64,000 nucleotides of DNA. Source: QHWK01 sp035259385 (lineage in GTDB: Bacteria > Acidobacteriota > Vicinamibacteria > Vicinamibacterales > CAVVIG01). The stretch is taken from contig DATFWL010000088.1 of the NCBI GenBank assembly GCA_035259385.1, positions 1 through 64,000 on the forward strand, in the 5' to 3' direction. Under the pieces are notes generated by a model that made no database searches, had not been told where the DNA came from, and saw only the letters and a list, made by a program, of their open reading frames with translations. Made by a program: the position numbers and the translations under genes. Of the stretch, positions 50,832 through 59,180 are shown in pieces (position 1 is the first letter of the stretch; each line of letters opens with the position of its first letter).

Positions 50832-51587
50832 ATGATCGTCGCCATCGCGAATCAGAAGGGCGGCGTGGGCAAGACCACGACCGCCATCAACCTCGCTGCA
50901 GCTCTGGCGCTGCGCGGCAAGCCGACACTCCTCATCGACCTCGATCCCCAGGCCAATTCGACGATGTCGTTCCTCGACATGCCGCAGGTGACGCGCAGCG
51001 TCTACGACGCGATCGCGGAGTCGTCGGTGACGTTGACGGACGTGATCCTGCCGTCGCAGGTCGAGAACCTCTCGGTGGCGCCGTCGCGCATCGCCCTGGC
51101 CAAGCTCGAACAGAAGCTGGTCGGCGAGTTGGACGCGCACTTCCGGCTGAAGGACAAGATCGATCCGATCCAGTCGCAGTTCCCGCACATCGTGATTGAC
51201 TGCCCGCCGACGCTCGGGCTGCTGACGGTGAACGCGCTGGTCGCGGCGACGCATCTGCTCATCCCGATTCAGTCGTCGTATTTCGCGCTCGAGGGGACCG
51301 ACGATCTGCTCGAGACGATCGAGAAGGTGCGCGCCCGTCCCAACCCGGCGCTGCGGATCCTCGGCGTCGTGATCACCATGCACGACAAGCGGACCGCGCT
51401 GGCGCGCGACATCCGGACGCAGATACAGAAAGTGTTCGGCGGGAAGGTATTCAAGACCGTGATCACCAAGAGCGTCCGGCTGGAGGAGAGTCCGGCCTAC
51501 AAGGAATCGATTTTCACCTTCGCGCCGGACTCGACCGGCGCGACCGAGTACTACAGCCTGTGCGAGGAGGTGATCGACCGTGCCTAG
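50832..51587 (+). CDS. parA: Chromosome partitioning ATPase ParA
   Basis: A 251-residue deviant Walker ATPase: 'IAIANQKGGVGKTTTAINLAAALALRGK' (P-loop with signature lysine), 'TLLIDLDPQANSTMSFL' and 'HIVIDCPPTLGLLTVNALVAATHLLIPIQSSYFALEG'. It forms the ATP-dependent gradient that separates ParB-parS complexes. It overlaps parB by 8 bp. No canonical parS was noticed in the window. Confidence 0.96.
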   Translation: MIVAIANQKGGVGKTTTAINLAAALALRGKPTLLIDLDPQANSTMSFLDMPQVTRSVYDAIAESSVTLTDVILPSQVENLSVAPSRIALAKLEQKLVGELDAHFRLKDKIDPIQSQFPHIVIDCPPTLGLLTVNALVAATHLLIPIQSSYFALEGTDDLLETIEKVRARPNPALRILGVVITMHDKRTALARDIRTQIQKVFGGKVFKTVITKSVRLEESPAYKESIFTFAPDSTGATEYYSLCEEVIDRA

Positions 51588-52401
51588 ACGGGGGCTGCCC
51601 GAGACCGTGGGGATGCGCCACGACGAGCATTATGTGGAGGCGCTGGCCGCCTCGGCCGGCACGCCGGTGGGCCGGATGGTCCCGATCGAGCAGATCGACC
51701 CGAACCCGAACCAGCCGCGCCAGGTCATGGGCGACCTGTCGGAGCTGATCGCGTCGATCACGTCGAAGGGCATCCTCGAGCCGCTGGTGGTCCGGCAGCG
51801 CGGCGACCGCTTCCAGATCGTGGCTGGCGAGCGACGCTATCAGGCGGCGATCCAGGCGGGGCTGCAGGAGCTGCCGGTCGTCGTCCGCGATGTCGACGAG
51901 ACCGAGATGCTGGAGCTCGCCCTCATCGAGAACCTGCAGCGCAAGGACCTGACCCCGTTCGAAGAGGCCGAGGCGCTGCACGGCCTCGCCGAGAGCTGCG
52001 GCTACACGCATGAGGACCTGGCGCAGCGGCTCGGCAAGTCGCGGACCTCGATCACCGAGTCGCTGGCTCTGACCGCGATGCCGGACGAGATCCGCAACCT
52101 GTGTCGGCTGGCCGACATTTCGTCCAAATCATTGTTGTTGCAGGTAGTTAGGCAAAATACGCCCGAGAAAATGACCGCCCTGGTCGAGCGGATTGCCAGC
52201 CAGGGCGGCACGACGCGCCAGCAGCTCCGCGAGGCGATGGCAAAGCCGAAGGCCGGTCGCCCCAAGCACTACATCTTCGCGTTCCGGGCGCCGTCCAAGG
52301 CCTTCAACCTGAAGTTGAGCTTCAACAAGAGCCGCGCCTCACGCGAGGAAATCATCGACGCGCTCGAGGCGATACTCCGCGATCTGAAAAAAGCCAAATA
52401 A
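51580..52401 (+). CDS. parB: Chromosome partitioning protein ParB
   Basis: A 273-residue CTP-dependent DNA clamp. It has the N-terminal CTPase/nuclease-fold domain ('IDPNPNQPRQVMGDLSELIASITSKGILEPLVVRQ', 'IVAGERRYQAAIQAG', 'ALIENLQRKDLTPFEEAEAL'), the helix-turn-helix ('THEDLAQRLGKSRTSITESLAL') and a C-terminal region ('FNLKLSFNKSRASREEIIDALEAILRDLKKAK'). The 3' end of this gene recurs as degenerate copies downstream, so this tail region has been duplicated. Confidence 0.95.
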   Translation: MPRRGLPETVGMRHDEHYVEALAASAGTPVGRMVPIEQIDPNPNQPRQVMGDLSELIASITSKGILEPLVVRQRGDRFQIVAGERRYQAAIQAGLQELPVVVRDVDETEMLELALIENLQRKDLTPFEEAEALHGLAESCGYTHEDLAQRLGKSRTSITESLALTAMPDEIRNLCRLADISSKSLLLQVVRQNTPEKMTALVERIASQGGTTRQQLREAMAKPKAGRPKHYIFAFRAPSKAFNLKLSFNKSRASREEIIDALEAILRDLKKAK

Positions 52402-53262
52402 CGCCCGAGGCACATGCGGCGCCTGGTCGTCCCCGGACACCGGTCTCTGATCCGTCAATGCGCGCCGCGGGACCAGGGACCCCAGTGTGGAACGCGAACG
52501 TGCCGCGATTGTCAGTGACCGGACCGGGTGCGGCAGTCGCTGACGGTGCGCTGCACCGAGCGCCGCGCCTCGCGCGAGGAATCATCGCCGCGCGATCGGA
52601 AGAAAGCCAGATGGCGCCCGAGGCCAGATGTGGCGCGTGGTTGGTGCCGGAAGAACGGACGCCCGGCCTGGAACGGCAGACGCGCCGCGAAATCGGTGAC
52701 CGACCGGCTGTGGCGGTCCCTGAGATTGAACTTCAATAAGAAGTGCGTCCCCGCGAAGAAAATCATCGACGCGTTCGGGTGTGATCCTGTGCGATCTGAG
52801 GAAGGCAAAGAGCCGGGGCGTAATCGTGCGGGTGGTCGGCGGCCGGCACCCGCCGGCCGCGAATGCCTGGCGCGGAGACAAGGGACCCACGGGCTGGAAC
52901 GACGAGTCGTGCGCGGCCGCCGGTGACCGGACCAGGCCTGTGGCATCTCCGCAGCGACCGGATGGTGATGCCGCGGCGGTCTCGACCGTCAGGTGATGCC
53001 GGTCCTGAGTCAAGAAGATCTTGCCGCCGGTGATCTGGCCGGAGACCGCGAAGGTTCATGGCCGTGTCGCGACGCGGGACAAACCGATTGAGTTCGGGAG
53101 CCGGACCGAGGGGAAGCATGACGTCTGAGAGCGTCGCTCGTCCGGCGGCCCTGGACGGGCGGAAAGAGATCGCCATATGGCGTCAGCCCCTGACGTTGGC
53201 AGGTCTAAGTTAACATAACATACCTTATCGGACTCATTCGGAAACCCTCGAAAATACCCCCT
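52402..53262 (+). repeat. Non-coding stretch with degenerate tandem copies of the parB 3' end
   Basis: About 860 bp without a credible intact gene. The end of parB (CGCGAGGAAATCATCGACGC at ~52344) recurs as CGCGAGGAATCATCGCCGCG near 52573 and CGCGAAGAAAATCATCGACG near 52752. Flanking sequence recurs too: GTGACCGGAC at 52515, GTGACCGACC at 52696 and GTGACCGGAC again at 52923. The spacings alternate between about 180 and 229 bp. Translated, copy 3 reads SLRLNFNKKCVPAKKIIDAF, then shifts frame into ILCDLRKAK, clearly echoing ParB. A perfect 9 bp hairpin (GCGGCCGGC/GCCGGCCGC, 52839-52860) lies in copy 3. The last ~100 bp are AT-rich (GTTAACATAACATACC). Confidence 0.7.
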
Positions 53263-54269
53263 GTGGATGATTTGCGGAAGCCAGCGTTCCCGTTCCGGCC
53301 GGCCGGCCATGGGACGACCATCGGCCAGTGGCTTTGCCACCTGATCCCACCGTTAGCTGCCGGAGGGTCGGACGGCGCGCGGTTCGCCTCCAACGACGCC
53401 GTCTCGCTCGCCGAGGATACGACGATCACGATCGACGTGCTCGCCAACGACACGTGGACCGGGAAAGCTTCGGGAACGCCGGCGACGATCAATATCGTGA
53501 CGCCGCCGACGCTCGGCGCGGCGAGCATCCTCGATGGCGGCGTTTTCTATCAGCCCGGGGCGAACCTGAACGGCACCGACAGCTTCGGCTACACGATCAC
53601 GTCGGCACCCAGACTTCGCCGATAGCGTTCGTCTCGATCTCCATCACCGCGGTGAACGATCCACCGACAGCCGTCAGCGACTCGTTCAATGCGGTCAGGA
53701 ACGTGGCCACGCAGCTCGCGGTGCTGGCGAACGACATCGATCCGGACGGCGCCCAGGATCTCAAGAACGCGATCATCACGGCGCCGCCGACGCCTGCCGG
53801 CGCAACCGCAACGGTGGCGGGCGGCATCGTGATGTTCACGGCGACCAGCGCGGGCACATACACGTTCAGATACCGTGCGGTCGATGCAGCCGGCGTGCAG
53901 TCGGGCAATGAGGCCACGGTCACGGTTGTGGTGGCGGACGCGGAAGCGATCGCGTTCGTCCGGTCCAATTTCATCGCCAACAAGCTGCGGTGGCGGATTG
54001 ACGGCACCGACACCATCCTGGCCGGTCAGGCGATCACCGTCACCTACGACAACGGCACACGGACGAATGGCACGTCGCTGAAGGGGTTCGTAATCGGCAC
54101 GGCAGTCGTCGATCCGACGGGCGCCTGGAGCGTGGATCTGATCGTTGGAACCGACGACCTGCGGAACGTGGGCAACGCGTCCCCGTTCGGGGTCCGGCCG
54201 ACCACCGTGCGCGCCACGTCGTCGCTGTCCGGGGCCGCGACGCAGACCAACCCGATCGCGCTCAGATAG
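53263..54269 (+). pseudogene. Frameshifted Ig-like/tandem-95-type domain protein
   Basis: The first frame, from GTG 53263, encodes 'ASNDAVSLAEDTTITIDVLANDTW...GTDSFGYTITS', a typical Ig-like repeat. It then runs into a premature stop at 53625. The homologous sequence continues in another frame from about 53604 ('GTQTSPIAFVSISITAVNDPPTAVSDSFNAV', 'QLAVLANDIDPDG', 'AGTYTFRYRAVDAAGVQSG') to the TAG at 54269. A single missing base around 53602-53607 explains it. There is no signal peptide, so the 5' end also seems truncated. The second part ends with a distinct domain ('NKLRWRIDGTDTILAGQAITVTYDNGT') and a genuine terminator. Sequencing error remains possible for the frameshift. Confidence 0.7.
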
Positions 54270-54299
54270 TCCTCGACATTCGAGCGAACGCCGTACGAC

Positions 54300-54336
54300 G
54301 AAACACCCGGGGCATCGTGCCCGGGCGTTTCATTTT
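54300..54336 (+). terminator. Rho-independent terminator
   Basis: GAAACACCCGGGGCA pairs with TGCCCGGGCGTTTC around a 3 nt loop and is followed by ATTTTC. A strong GC stem plus T-run just after the Ig-like gene, between converging genes. Confidence 0.75.
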
Positions 54337-54357
54337 CCCGCGAACGATGCCTGGCGT

Positions 54358-56613
54358 TCAGGCTCGCCAGTACCGCGCCTCGAACATTGCGTCCGGCGTG
54401 ACGAGCTCGATGGGCCGGTGCTCTGGATGTCGCTCCAGCTCCGCGCCGGTCTCGCCGTCGTAGATGGCAACGAAGAACGCAACGGCCTGTCCGTCTTCGA
54501 CGCAGAGGTCCGCGAGCGGCAGCGCGACTTCGAGCACCGACCCGGCCGCGACCGACGCGCCGCCCGGACCGCGCTCGATCCAGGGCGCGCCGTTGGCGAC
54601 CGGCGTGTAGGATCCCCCGGACGTGCGGCGGTCCCAGAACGTTCCGACCAGCCGGCCGAGCTCCTGGCGGACCGTGAACCGGACGCCGGACGGCGTCACG
54701 AACTTCAGCGAGAGCTCGCGGCCGCCGGCCAGCAGGTCGACGATGCGCTGTGCGCTGTCGACGCGGACGAACAGGCGCTGCCGATCGAAGCCGAACAAGA
54801 CCGCCGTCACCAGCGCCGGCCGCCGCTCGCTCTGATGCATCGCGCCGGCGACGTCGTGGATCTCCAGGGTGCCGGCGCCAAGCCACTCGAAGTAGCTGGT
54901 CTCTTCACCGTCGAGACGGGGATTGAGCAGCGCTGTCGGCGCGGTCAACACCGTCGGCGGCGCGACGTTCGAGATGTTGCTGATGAACAGCTCGTCGGGG
55001 ACCGGCAGCTGCAGCAGCTGATAGATGTTCCTGACATGGCGTCGGAACAGGTCGTCGAATTCCAGATCGTGTGCGGACGAATGGTCGTCTCCGTACCACC
55101 AGAACCAGTCGCTTCCTTCGGCGATGAGCATCTCTTCGTGCGCCCGCGCCAGCGCGGCGACATCGACCGCCGATCCGCCGGGCGCCGACGCCTGTTCGAG
55201 CGCGGCGCGCGCGTCGACCAGCTGGCTCCAGGCCTTCTGATCGTCCTGGTGACCGATCCAGATGTAGAAGTTGGCGTCAATCCAGGAACCGGGGAAGATG
55301 CCCGTCAGCTCGAGCTTCGCGCCGGCGCATGCCTCGCTCATCGTCACCGTCCGCAGCTCGGGATGTCGGCTCAGGCGCCGGTAGAGGGCGCGGAAGAACG
55401 GCCGTCCGCCGCCGGGAAAGTGCTCCCACGCATTCTCGCCGTCGAGGATCACCGGGATGATCGCCTCCCCACCACCGCTGCGATCGCGATAGCGCTGCCC
55501 CGCCTCGACGAGCCGCGACACGAAGTCCTCGGCGGCGCGCTCCGCGTCCCACCCCGAATACGCGAACCCGATCAGATCGGACAGCGAGTGATCGCGGAAG
55601 GCGCAGGCGATTGACGCGCTGCCGGCGCGCACGATGTAGGACGTGTAGAGACGCTCCGGCTGCTCGACCTGGCCCCGGCCGTCGCGCGAGAAGGTCATGC
55701 CCAGCGTGCGGGCCAGTATCAACTCGTCGGTGGCCATCCACTTGAAGCCGGCCGCCGCCGCGAGCGGCACCATCGCGTCGGAGACAGAACCTTCCGACGG
55801 CCACAACCCGACCGGTCGCTGGCCGAACAGGCGCTCGTGCAGCGCCGCCGCGCGCTCGAGTTGCTCGGCGGCATCTGCGGGATGGCGGAACGGCTGGCGC
55901 GGCATCCGCGACGTCGGATGCGTTCGCAGGTAGACGTCGGTGTCGCACAGCAGCGGGAGGATCGGATGGTAGAACGGCGACGCCGAGATCTCGATCTGGC
56001 CGCGCCCGGCGGCATCGTGGTACTCCGGGATCACGCGGTTGAGAATCTCCAGCTCCACCTCGCGCAGGATCCGCTTGTCCTGTTCGGAGAAGCCGCGTCC
56101 CTTCTCGAGCAGCCAGCGCACGCGCGGGTCGGTGTCGAGATACAGCGGATCGATCCACGCGAGCTTCTGCCAGACCTGCAGGTCGCGCAGATCGTCGGCG
56201 GTGAACCGCGTCGCGGCGGCGCGCCGGTCCTCCGGCGTCGGCAGCGATCCGCCCCGTCGCGCCAGCAGCTCGGCGTAGCGCGGGTAGACGTCGATCATGT
56301 GCTGGCGCTGCGCGTGGAAGAAGTTCTCGAGGATGAAGTCGATGTCGCGGTAATCGAGCGCCGTCGCCGGCTTCAGGCTCAGTTCCAGGTAGCGATCGTG
56401 GGCGCGATCTTCGGCGAACGCCTGCAGTTGCACGAGCAGCGACGGGACCAGATTGAACGTCATCTTCACGTCGGGAAACTCGCGCAGCAGCGCGACCATC
56501 CCGTAATAGTCCTTCAGGCCGTGGAGCCGCACCCACGGCAGGATGTGCTCCTGCGTGACGAGGTCTTCGTAGTACGGCTGATGCATGTGCCAGCAGAAGG
56601 CGACGCGCGTCAT
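54358..56613 (-). CDS. Glycoside hydrolase family 57 protein
   Basis: A 751-residue GH57 protein: N-terminal 'VAFCWHMHQPYYEDLVTQEHILPWVRLHGLKDYYGM', 'VKMTFNLVPSLLVQL', the putative catalytic block 'PVGLWPSEGSVSDAMVPLAAAAGFKWMATDE' (Glu near residue 273) and 'PVILDGENAWEHFPGGG', followed by a long C-terminal beta-rich region. GH57 enzymes act on alpha-glucans (amylases, 4-alpha-glucanotransferases, branching enzymes); the exact specificity cannot be assigned. No signal peptide is visible, so a cytoplasmic glycogen-related role is likely. It is divergent from the lptF-lptG fusion with a 35 bp gap. Confidence 0.9.
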   Translation of the reverse strand: MTRVAFCWHMHQPYYEDLVTQEHILPWVRLHGLKDYYGMVALLREFPDVKMTFNLVPSLLVQLQAFAEDRAHDRYLELSLKPATALDYRDIDFILENFFHAQRQHMIDVYPRYAELLARRGGSLPTPEDRRAAATRFTADDLRDLQVWQKLAWIDPLYLDTDPRVRWLLEKGRGFSEQDKRILREVELEILNRVIPEYHDAAGRGQIEISASPFYHPILPLLCDTDVYLRTHPTSRMPRQPFRHPADAAEQLERAAALHERLFGQRPVGLWPSEGSVSDAMVPLAAAAGFKWMATDELILARTLGMTFSRDGRGQVEQPERLYTSYIVRAGSASIACAFRDHSLSDLIGFAYSGWDAERAAEDFVSRLVEAGQRYRDRSGGGEAIIPVILDGENAWEHFPGGGRPFFRALYRRLSRHPELRTVTMSEACAGAKLELTGIFPGSWIDANFYIWIGHQDDQKAWSQLVDARAALEQASAPGGSAVDVAALARAHEEMLIAEGSDWFWWYGDDHSSAHDLEFDDLFRRHVRNIYQLLQLPVPDELFISNISNVAPPTVLTAPTALLNPRLDGEETSYFEWLGAGTLEIHDVAGAMHQSERRPALVTAVLFGFDRQRLFVRVDSAQRIVDLLAGGRELSLKFVTPSGVRFTVRQELGRLVGTFWDRRTSGGSYTPVANGAPWIERGPGGASVAAGSVLEVALPLADLCVEDGQAVAFFVAIYDGETGAELERHPEHRPIELVTPDAMFEARYWRA

Positions 56614-56618
56614 AGCGG

Positions 56619-56627
56619 TGCTAGTCT
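56619..56627 (+). promoter_or_regulatory. Candidate extended -10 element for the lptF-lptG fusion
   Basis: TGC followed by TAGTCT, 21 bp before the GTG start, in the 35 bp divergent gap with the GH57 gene. No convincing -35. Confidence 0.3.
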
Positions 56628-56648
56628 AGTAGCTGCCTGTATCCGCCT

Positions 56649-59015
56649 GTGAAAATCCTCGACCGCTATCTCGTCCGTGAGATCGTCGCGCCGTTCCTGC
56701 TGGCGCTGGTCGGTCTCACCTTCGTGCTCATGCTGCCGCCGATCATGCAGAGTCTGGCGCAGCTGATCGCGAAGGGTGTCGCCTGGAACGTCATCCTGCG
56801 CGTGCTGCTGACGCTCGTCCCGCAGGCGCTGAGCGTCACCATTCCGATGGCGCTGCTCTACGGCGTGCTCTTCGGGCTCGGCCGTTGGTCGGCGGATCGC
56901 GAGTTCGTCGCCCTGCAGGCGTGCGGCGTCAGCGTGTTCCGGATCCTCCGGCCGATCGTGCTCCTCGCGGTTCTCGCCGCCGTGGCGACGGCGTACGAAA
57001 CGATCGTCGCGCTGCCCGACGCCAACCAGACATTCCGCCAGGTGACGTTCAACATCGTCGCCTCGGGGGCCGAGAGCGACATCAAGCCGCGCGTCTTCTA
57101 CCAGAGTTTCCCGAACCGGGTGCTGTACGCCCGCGACATCCTCAAAGCCGGCGGCTGGCGCGAGATCTTCCTCGCCGATTCGACCCGACCCGACGAGACG
57201 ACGGCGTACGTCGCGGCGGCGGGCCGGCTGATCATCGATCGCGACCGGCAGGCGGTCACGCTGCTGCTCGAGCACGGCAGCTCCTACACGACGTTCGTGA
57301 AGAAGCCCGAGGAGTGCGACGTCCACGCGTTCGAGCGCATCGTGCTCGACATGGACGCGAACACGGTGTTCCCGCGGACCCAGATCGTCAAGGGCGACAA
57401 CGAGAAAACCATCAAGGAGCTGCGGGAGACCGCGGCGCTCAACCGCGAGCGCGGTCAGCCGTTCAACGCCCAGCTCTACACCATCCAGCAGAAGTTCTCG
57501 CTGCCGGCGGCGTGCCTGGTCCTCGCGCTGATCGGGCTCGCGCTCGGGGCGTCCAATCGCAAGGACGGCAAGCTGGCGAGCTTCGCGCTGGGAACCGGCG
57601 TCGTGTTCGTCTACTACGTGCTGCTCTACACGTCGCGCGCGGCGGCGCTCGCCGGGCGGATCTCCCCGACGATCGCGCCGTGGCTGGTGAACGTCGTGCT
57701 CGGCGTGGCCGGCGTCGCGCTCGTCCTCTGGCGCGCGGGATCGGCCGATCAGCCGATTCGTGTGAGCCTGCCGGCCTTCTGGCGGCGCGGCGGACGGGCT
57801 GCGGACGGTCCGGCCGCCGACGAAGCGAGAGCCGCCGGCCCGCGCGGCGGTCGCGTCGTCGTGGTCATCCGCATTCCGCACGTGAACTGGCCGCGGCCGA
57901 ACCTGCTCGACCTCTACGTCGCGCGGCAGTACCTGTCGGTGTTCCTCGTCTCGTTCGTCGCGCTGGTCAGCATCTTCTACATCGCGACGCTGATCGATCT
58001 CGCCGACAAGGTGCTGGGAGGCGTCGCCAGCACCAGCGTCCTGATCCGGTATTTCTATTTCGCCACACCGCAATACGTCTACTACATCATCCCGATGGGC
58101 GCGCTCGTCGCGACGCTCGTCACGGTCGGCCTGCTCACGAAGAACAGCGAGCTGATCGTTATGCGCGCCTGCGGGATCAGCCTGTACCGATCGGCGCTGC
58201 CGCTGCTGCTCTTCGCGCTGACCTTCAGCGGCGTGCTGTTCGGGCTGCAGGAGCAGGTGCTGTCGGAGTCGAACCGCGAGGCGCAGCGGCTGAACGCGAT
58301 CATGCGCGGTTACCCGATGCAGACGGTCGGAGTACTCAACCGGCAGTGGATCATCGGCAAGAGCGGCGACATCTACTGGTATCAGGCGTTCGATCCCAAG
58401 CGCAATCAGTTCCGGCAGCTCACGATCTTTCACATGTCCGACGCCGGCTGGCAGCTGGATCAGCTGACGTACGCGAACGAGGTCGTGCTCGCGCACGGGA
58501 CCAGCGGCGAGGACAGCCTCACCTGGCAGGCGCGCCGAGGCTGGACGCGACAATTCTCGTCCGCGGCGGGTCAGGGCGCGCCGCGCCTGCTCATGAACTA
58601 CCAGCCGTTCGCCGAGAAGCCGGTCTCACTCGAGGCCCCGGCCTACTTCAAGACCGACGATCCGGACGCCGATCGCATGACCTACGCCGAGCTGAAGAAC
58701 TACATCGCCGAGCTGAAGGCGAGCGGTTACCACGTCGTGCCCTATCAGGTCTCGCTGCAGCAGAAGCTCGCCTTCCCGTTCGTCGCGATCATCATGACGC
58801 TGATCGCCGTGCCGTTCGCGGTGACCACCGGCCGCAGCGGCGCCATCTACGGGATCGGGGTGGGGCTGGTGCTGGCGATCGTCTACCGGACGGCGCTCAG
58901 CATCTTTGGGGCGCTCGGCAGCGGCGGCTGGATCGATCCGACGCTCGCCGCCTGGTCGCCCAACATTCTCTTCGGCGCCGCCGCCGCCTGGATGTTGCTG
59001 ACAGTGCGGACATAG
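56649..59015 (+). CDS. LptF-LptG fused LPS export permease
   Basis: A 788-residue protein made of two YjgP/YjgQ-type permeases. The N-terminal unit (~1-370) starts 'KILDRYLVREIVAPFLLALVGLTFVLML' and contains 'ADREFVALQACGVSVFRILRPI', a periplasmic jellyroll and three further helices. A ~50-residue linker ('GRAADGPAADEARAAGPRGG') leads to the second unit (~415-788) with 'LLDLYVARQYLSVFLVSFVALVSIFYIATLIDL', 'NSELIVMRACGISLYRSALPLL' and 'IIMTLIAVPFAVTTGRSGAIYGIGVGLVLAIVYR'. In most diderms these are two genes. With LptB it would form the LPS extractor. Confidence 0.92.
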   Translation: MKILDRYLVREIVAPFLLALVGLTFVLMLPPIMQSLAQLIAKGVAWNVILRVLLTLVPQALSVTIPMALLYGVLFGLGRWSADREFVALQACGVSVFRILRPIVLLAVLAAVATAYETIVALPDANQTFRQVTFNIVASGAESDIKPRVFYQSFPNRVLYARDILKAGGWREIFLADSTRPDETTAYVAAAGRLIIDRDRQAVTLLLEHGSSYTTFVKKPEECDVHAFERIVLDMDANTVFPRTQIVKGDNEKTIKELRETAALNRERGQPFNAQLYTIQQKFSLPAACLVLALIGLALGASNRKDGKLASFALGTGVVFVYYVLLYTSRAAALAGRISPTIAPWLVNVVLGVAGVALVLWRAGSADQPIRVSLPAFWRRGGRAADGPAADEARAAGPRGGRVVVVIRIPHVNWPRPNLLDLYVARQYLSVFLVSFVALVSIFYIATLIDLADKVLGGVASTSVLIRYFYFATPQYVYYIIPMGALVATLVTVGLLTKNSELIVMRACGISLYRSALPLLLFALTFSGVLFGLQEQVLSESNREAQRLNAIMRGYPMQTVGVLNRQWIIGKSGDIYWYQAFDPKRNQFRQLTIFHMSDAGWQLDQLTYANEVVLAHGTSGEDSLTWQARRGWTRQFSSAAGQGAPRLLMNYQPFAEKPVSLEAPAYFKTDDPDADRMTYAELKNYIAELKASGYHVVPYQVSLQQKLAFPFVAIIMTLIAVPFAVTTGRSGAIYGIGVGLVLAIVYRTALSIFGALGSGGWIDPTLAAWSPNILFGAAAAWMLLTVRT

Positions 59016-59027
59016 TCGCGCCGGCTG

Positions 59028-59164
59028 CAATTAAGAATTGAGAATTTAGAATTAAGAATTCGTACTCGGGTCCGGCGATTCAGGAGATGCGCTGCGCTCC
59101 GGTTATCTGAGACTCTCGAACAGGTGTTCGAATTCTTAATTCTTCATTCCGAATTCTTAATTCG
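59028..59164. repeat. AATTAAGAATT-type palindrome between convergent genes, copy 2
   Basis: Left arm 59028-59062 (AATTAAGAATTGAGAATTTA and on) and right arm 59128-59163 (CGAATTCTTAATTCTTCATT and on) match at about 30 of 36 positions in inverted orientation, with a 65 nt GC-rich loop. It is the same family as 41432-41506. The two copies share the AAGAATTAAGAATTCG core and both sit between convergent genes. Confidence 0.75.
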
Positions 59165-59180
59165 CCTCTGCAGGCCGCGG

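Noticed and set aside
52528..52926. A 132-codon open frame downstream of parB as a new small gene
   Set aside because: It is made of degenerate parB-derived copies, with arginine-rich filler, no binding site and an internal frame change relative to ParB homology.
50832..53262. parS centromere site or replication origin beside parAB
   Set aside because: No copy of the canonical TGTTTCACGTGAAACA palindrome or DnaA-box cluster was noticed; gidA/rsmG neighbours are also absent.
53598..53612. Programmed -1 frameshift in the Ig-like gene
   Set aside because: No slippery heptamer or clear downstream structure; a one-base deletion or sequencing error is simpler.
56610..58553. A ~650-codon minus-strand frame opposite the lptF-lptG fusion
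   Set aside because: Composition is typical of an antisense frame in GC-rich DNA; the plus-strand permease is certain.
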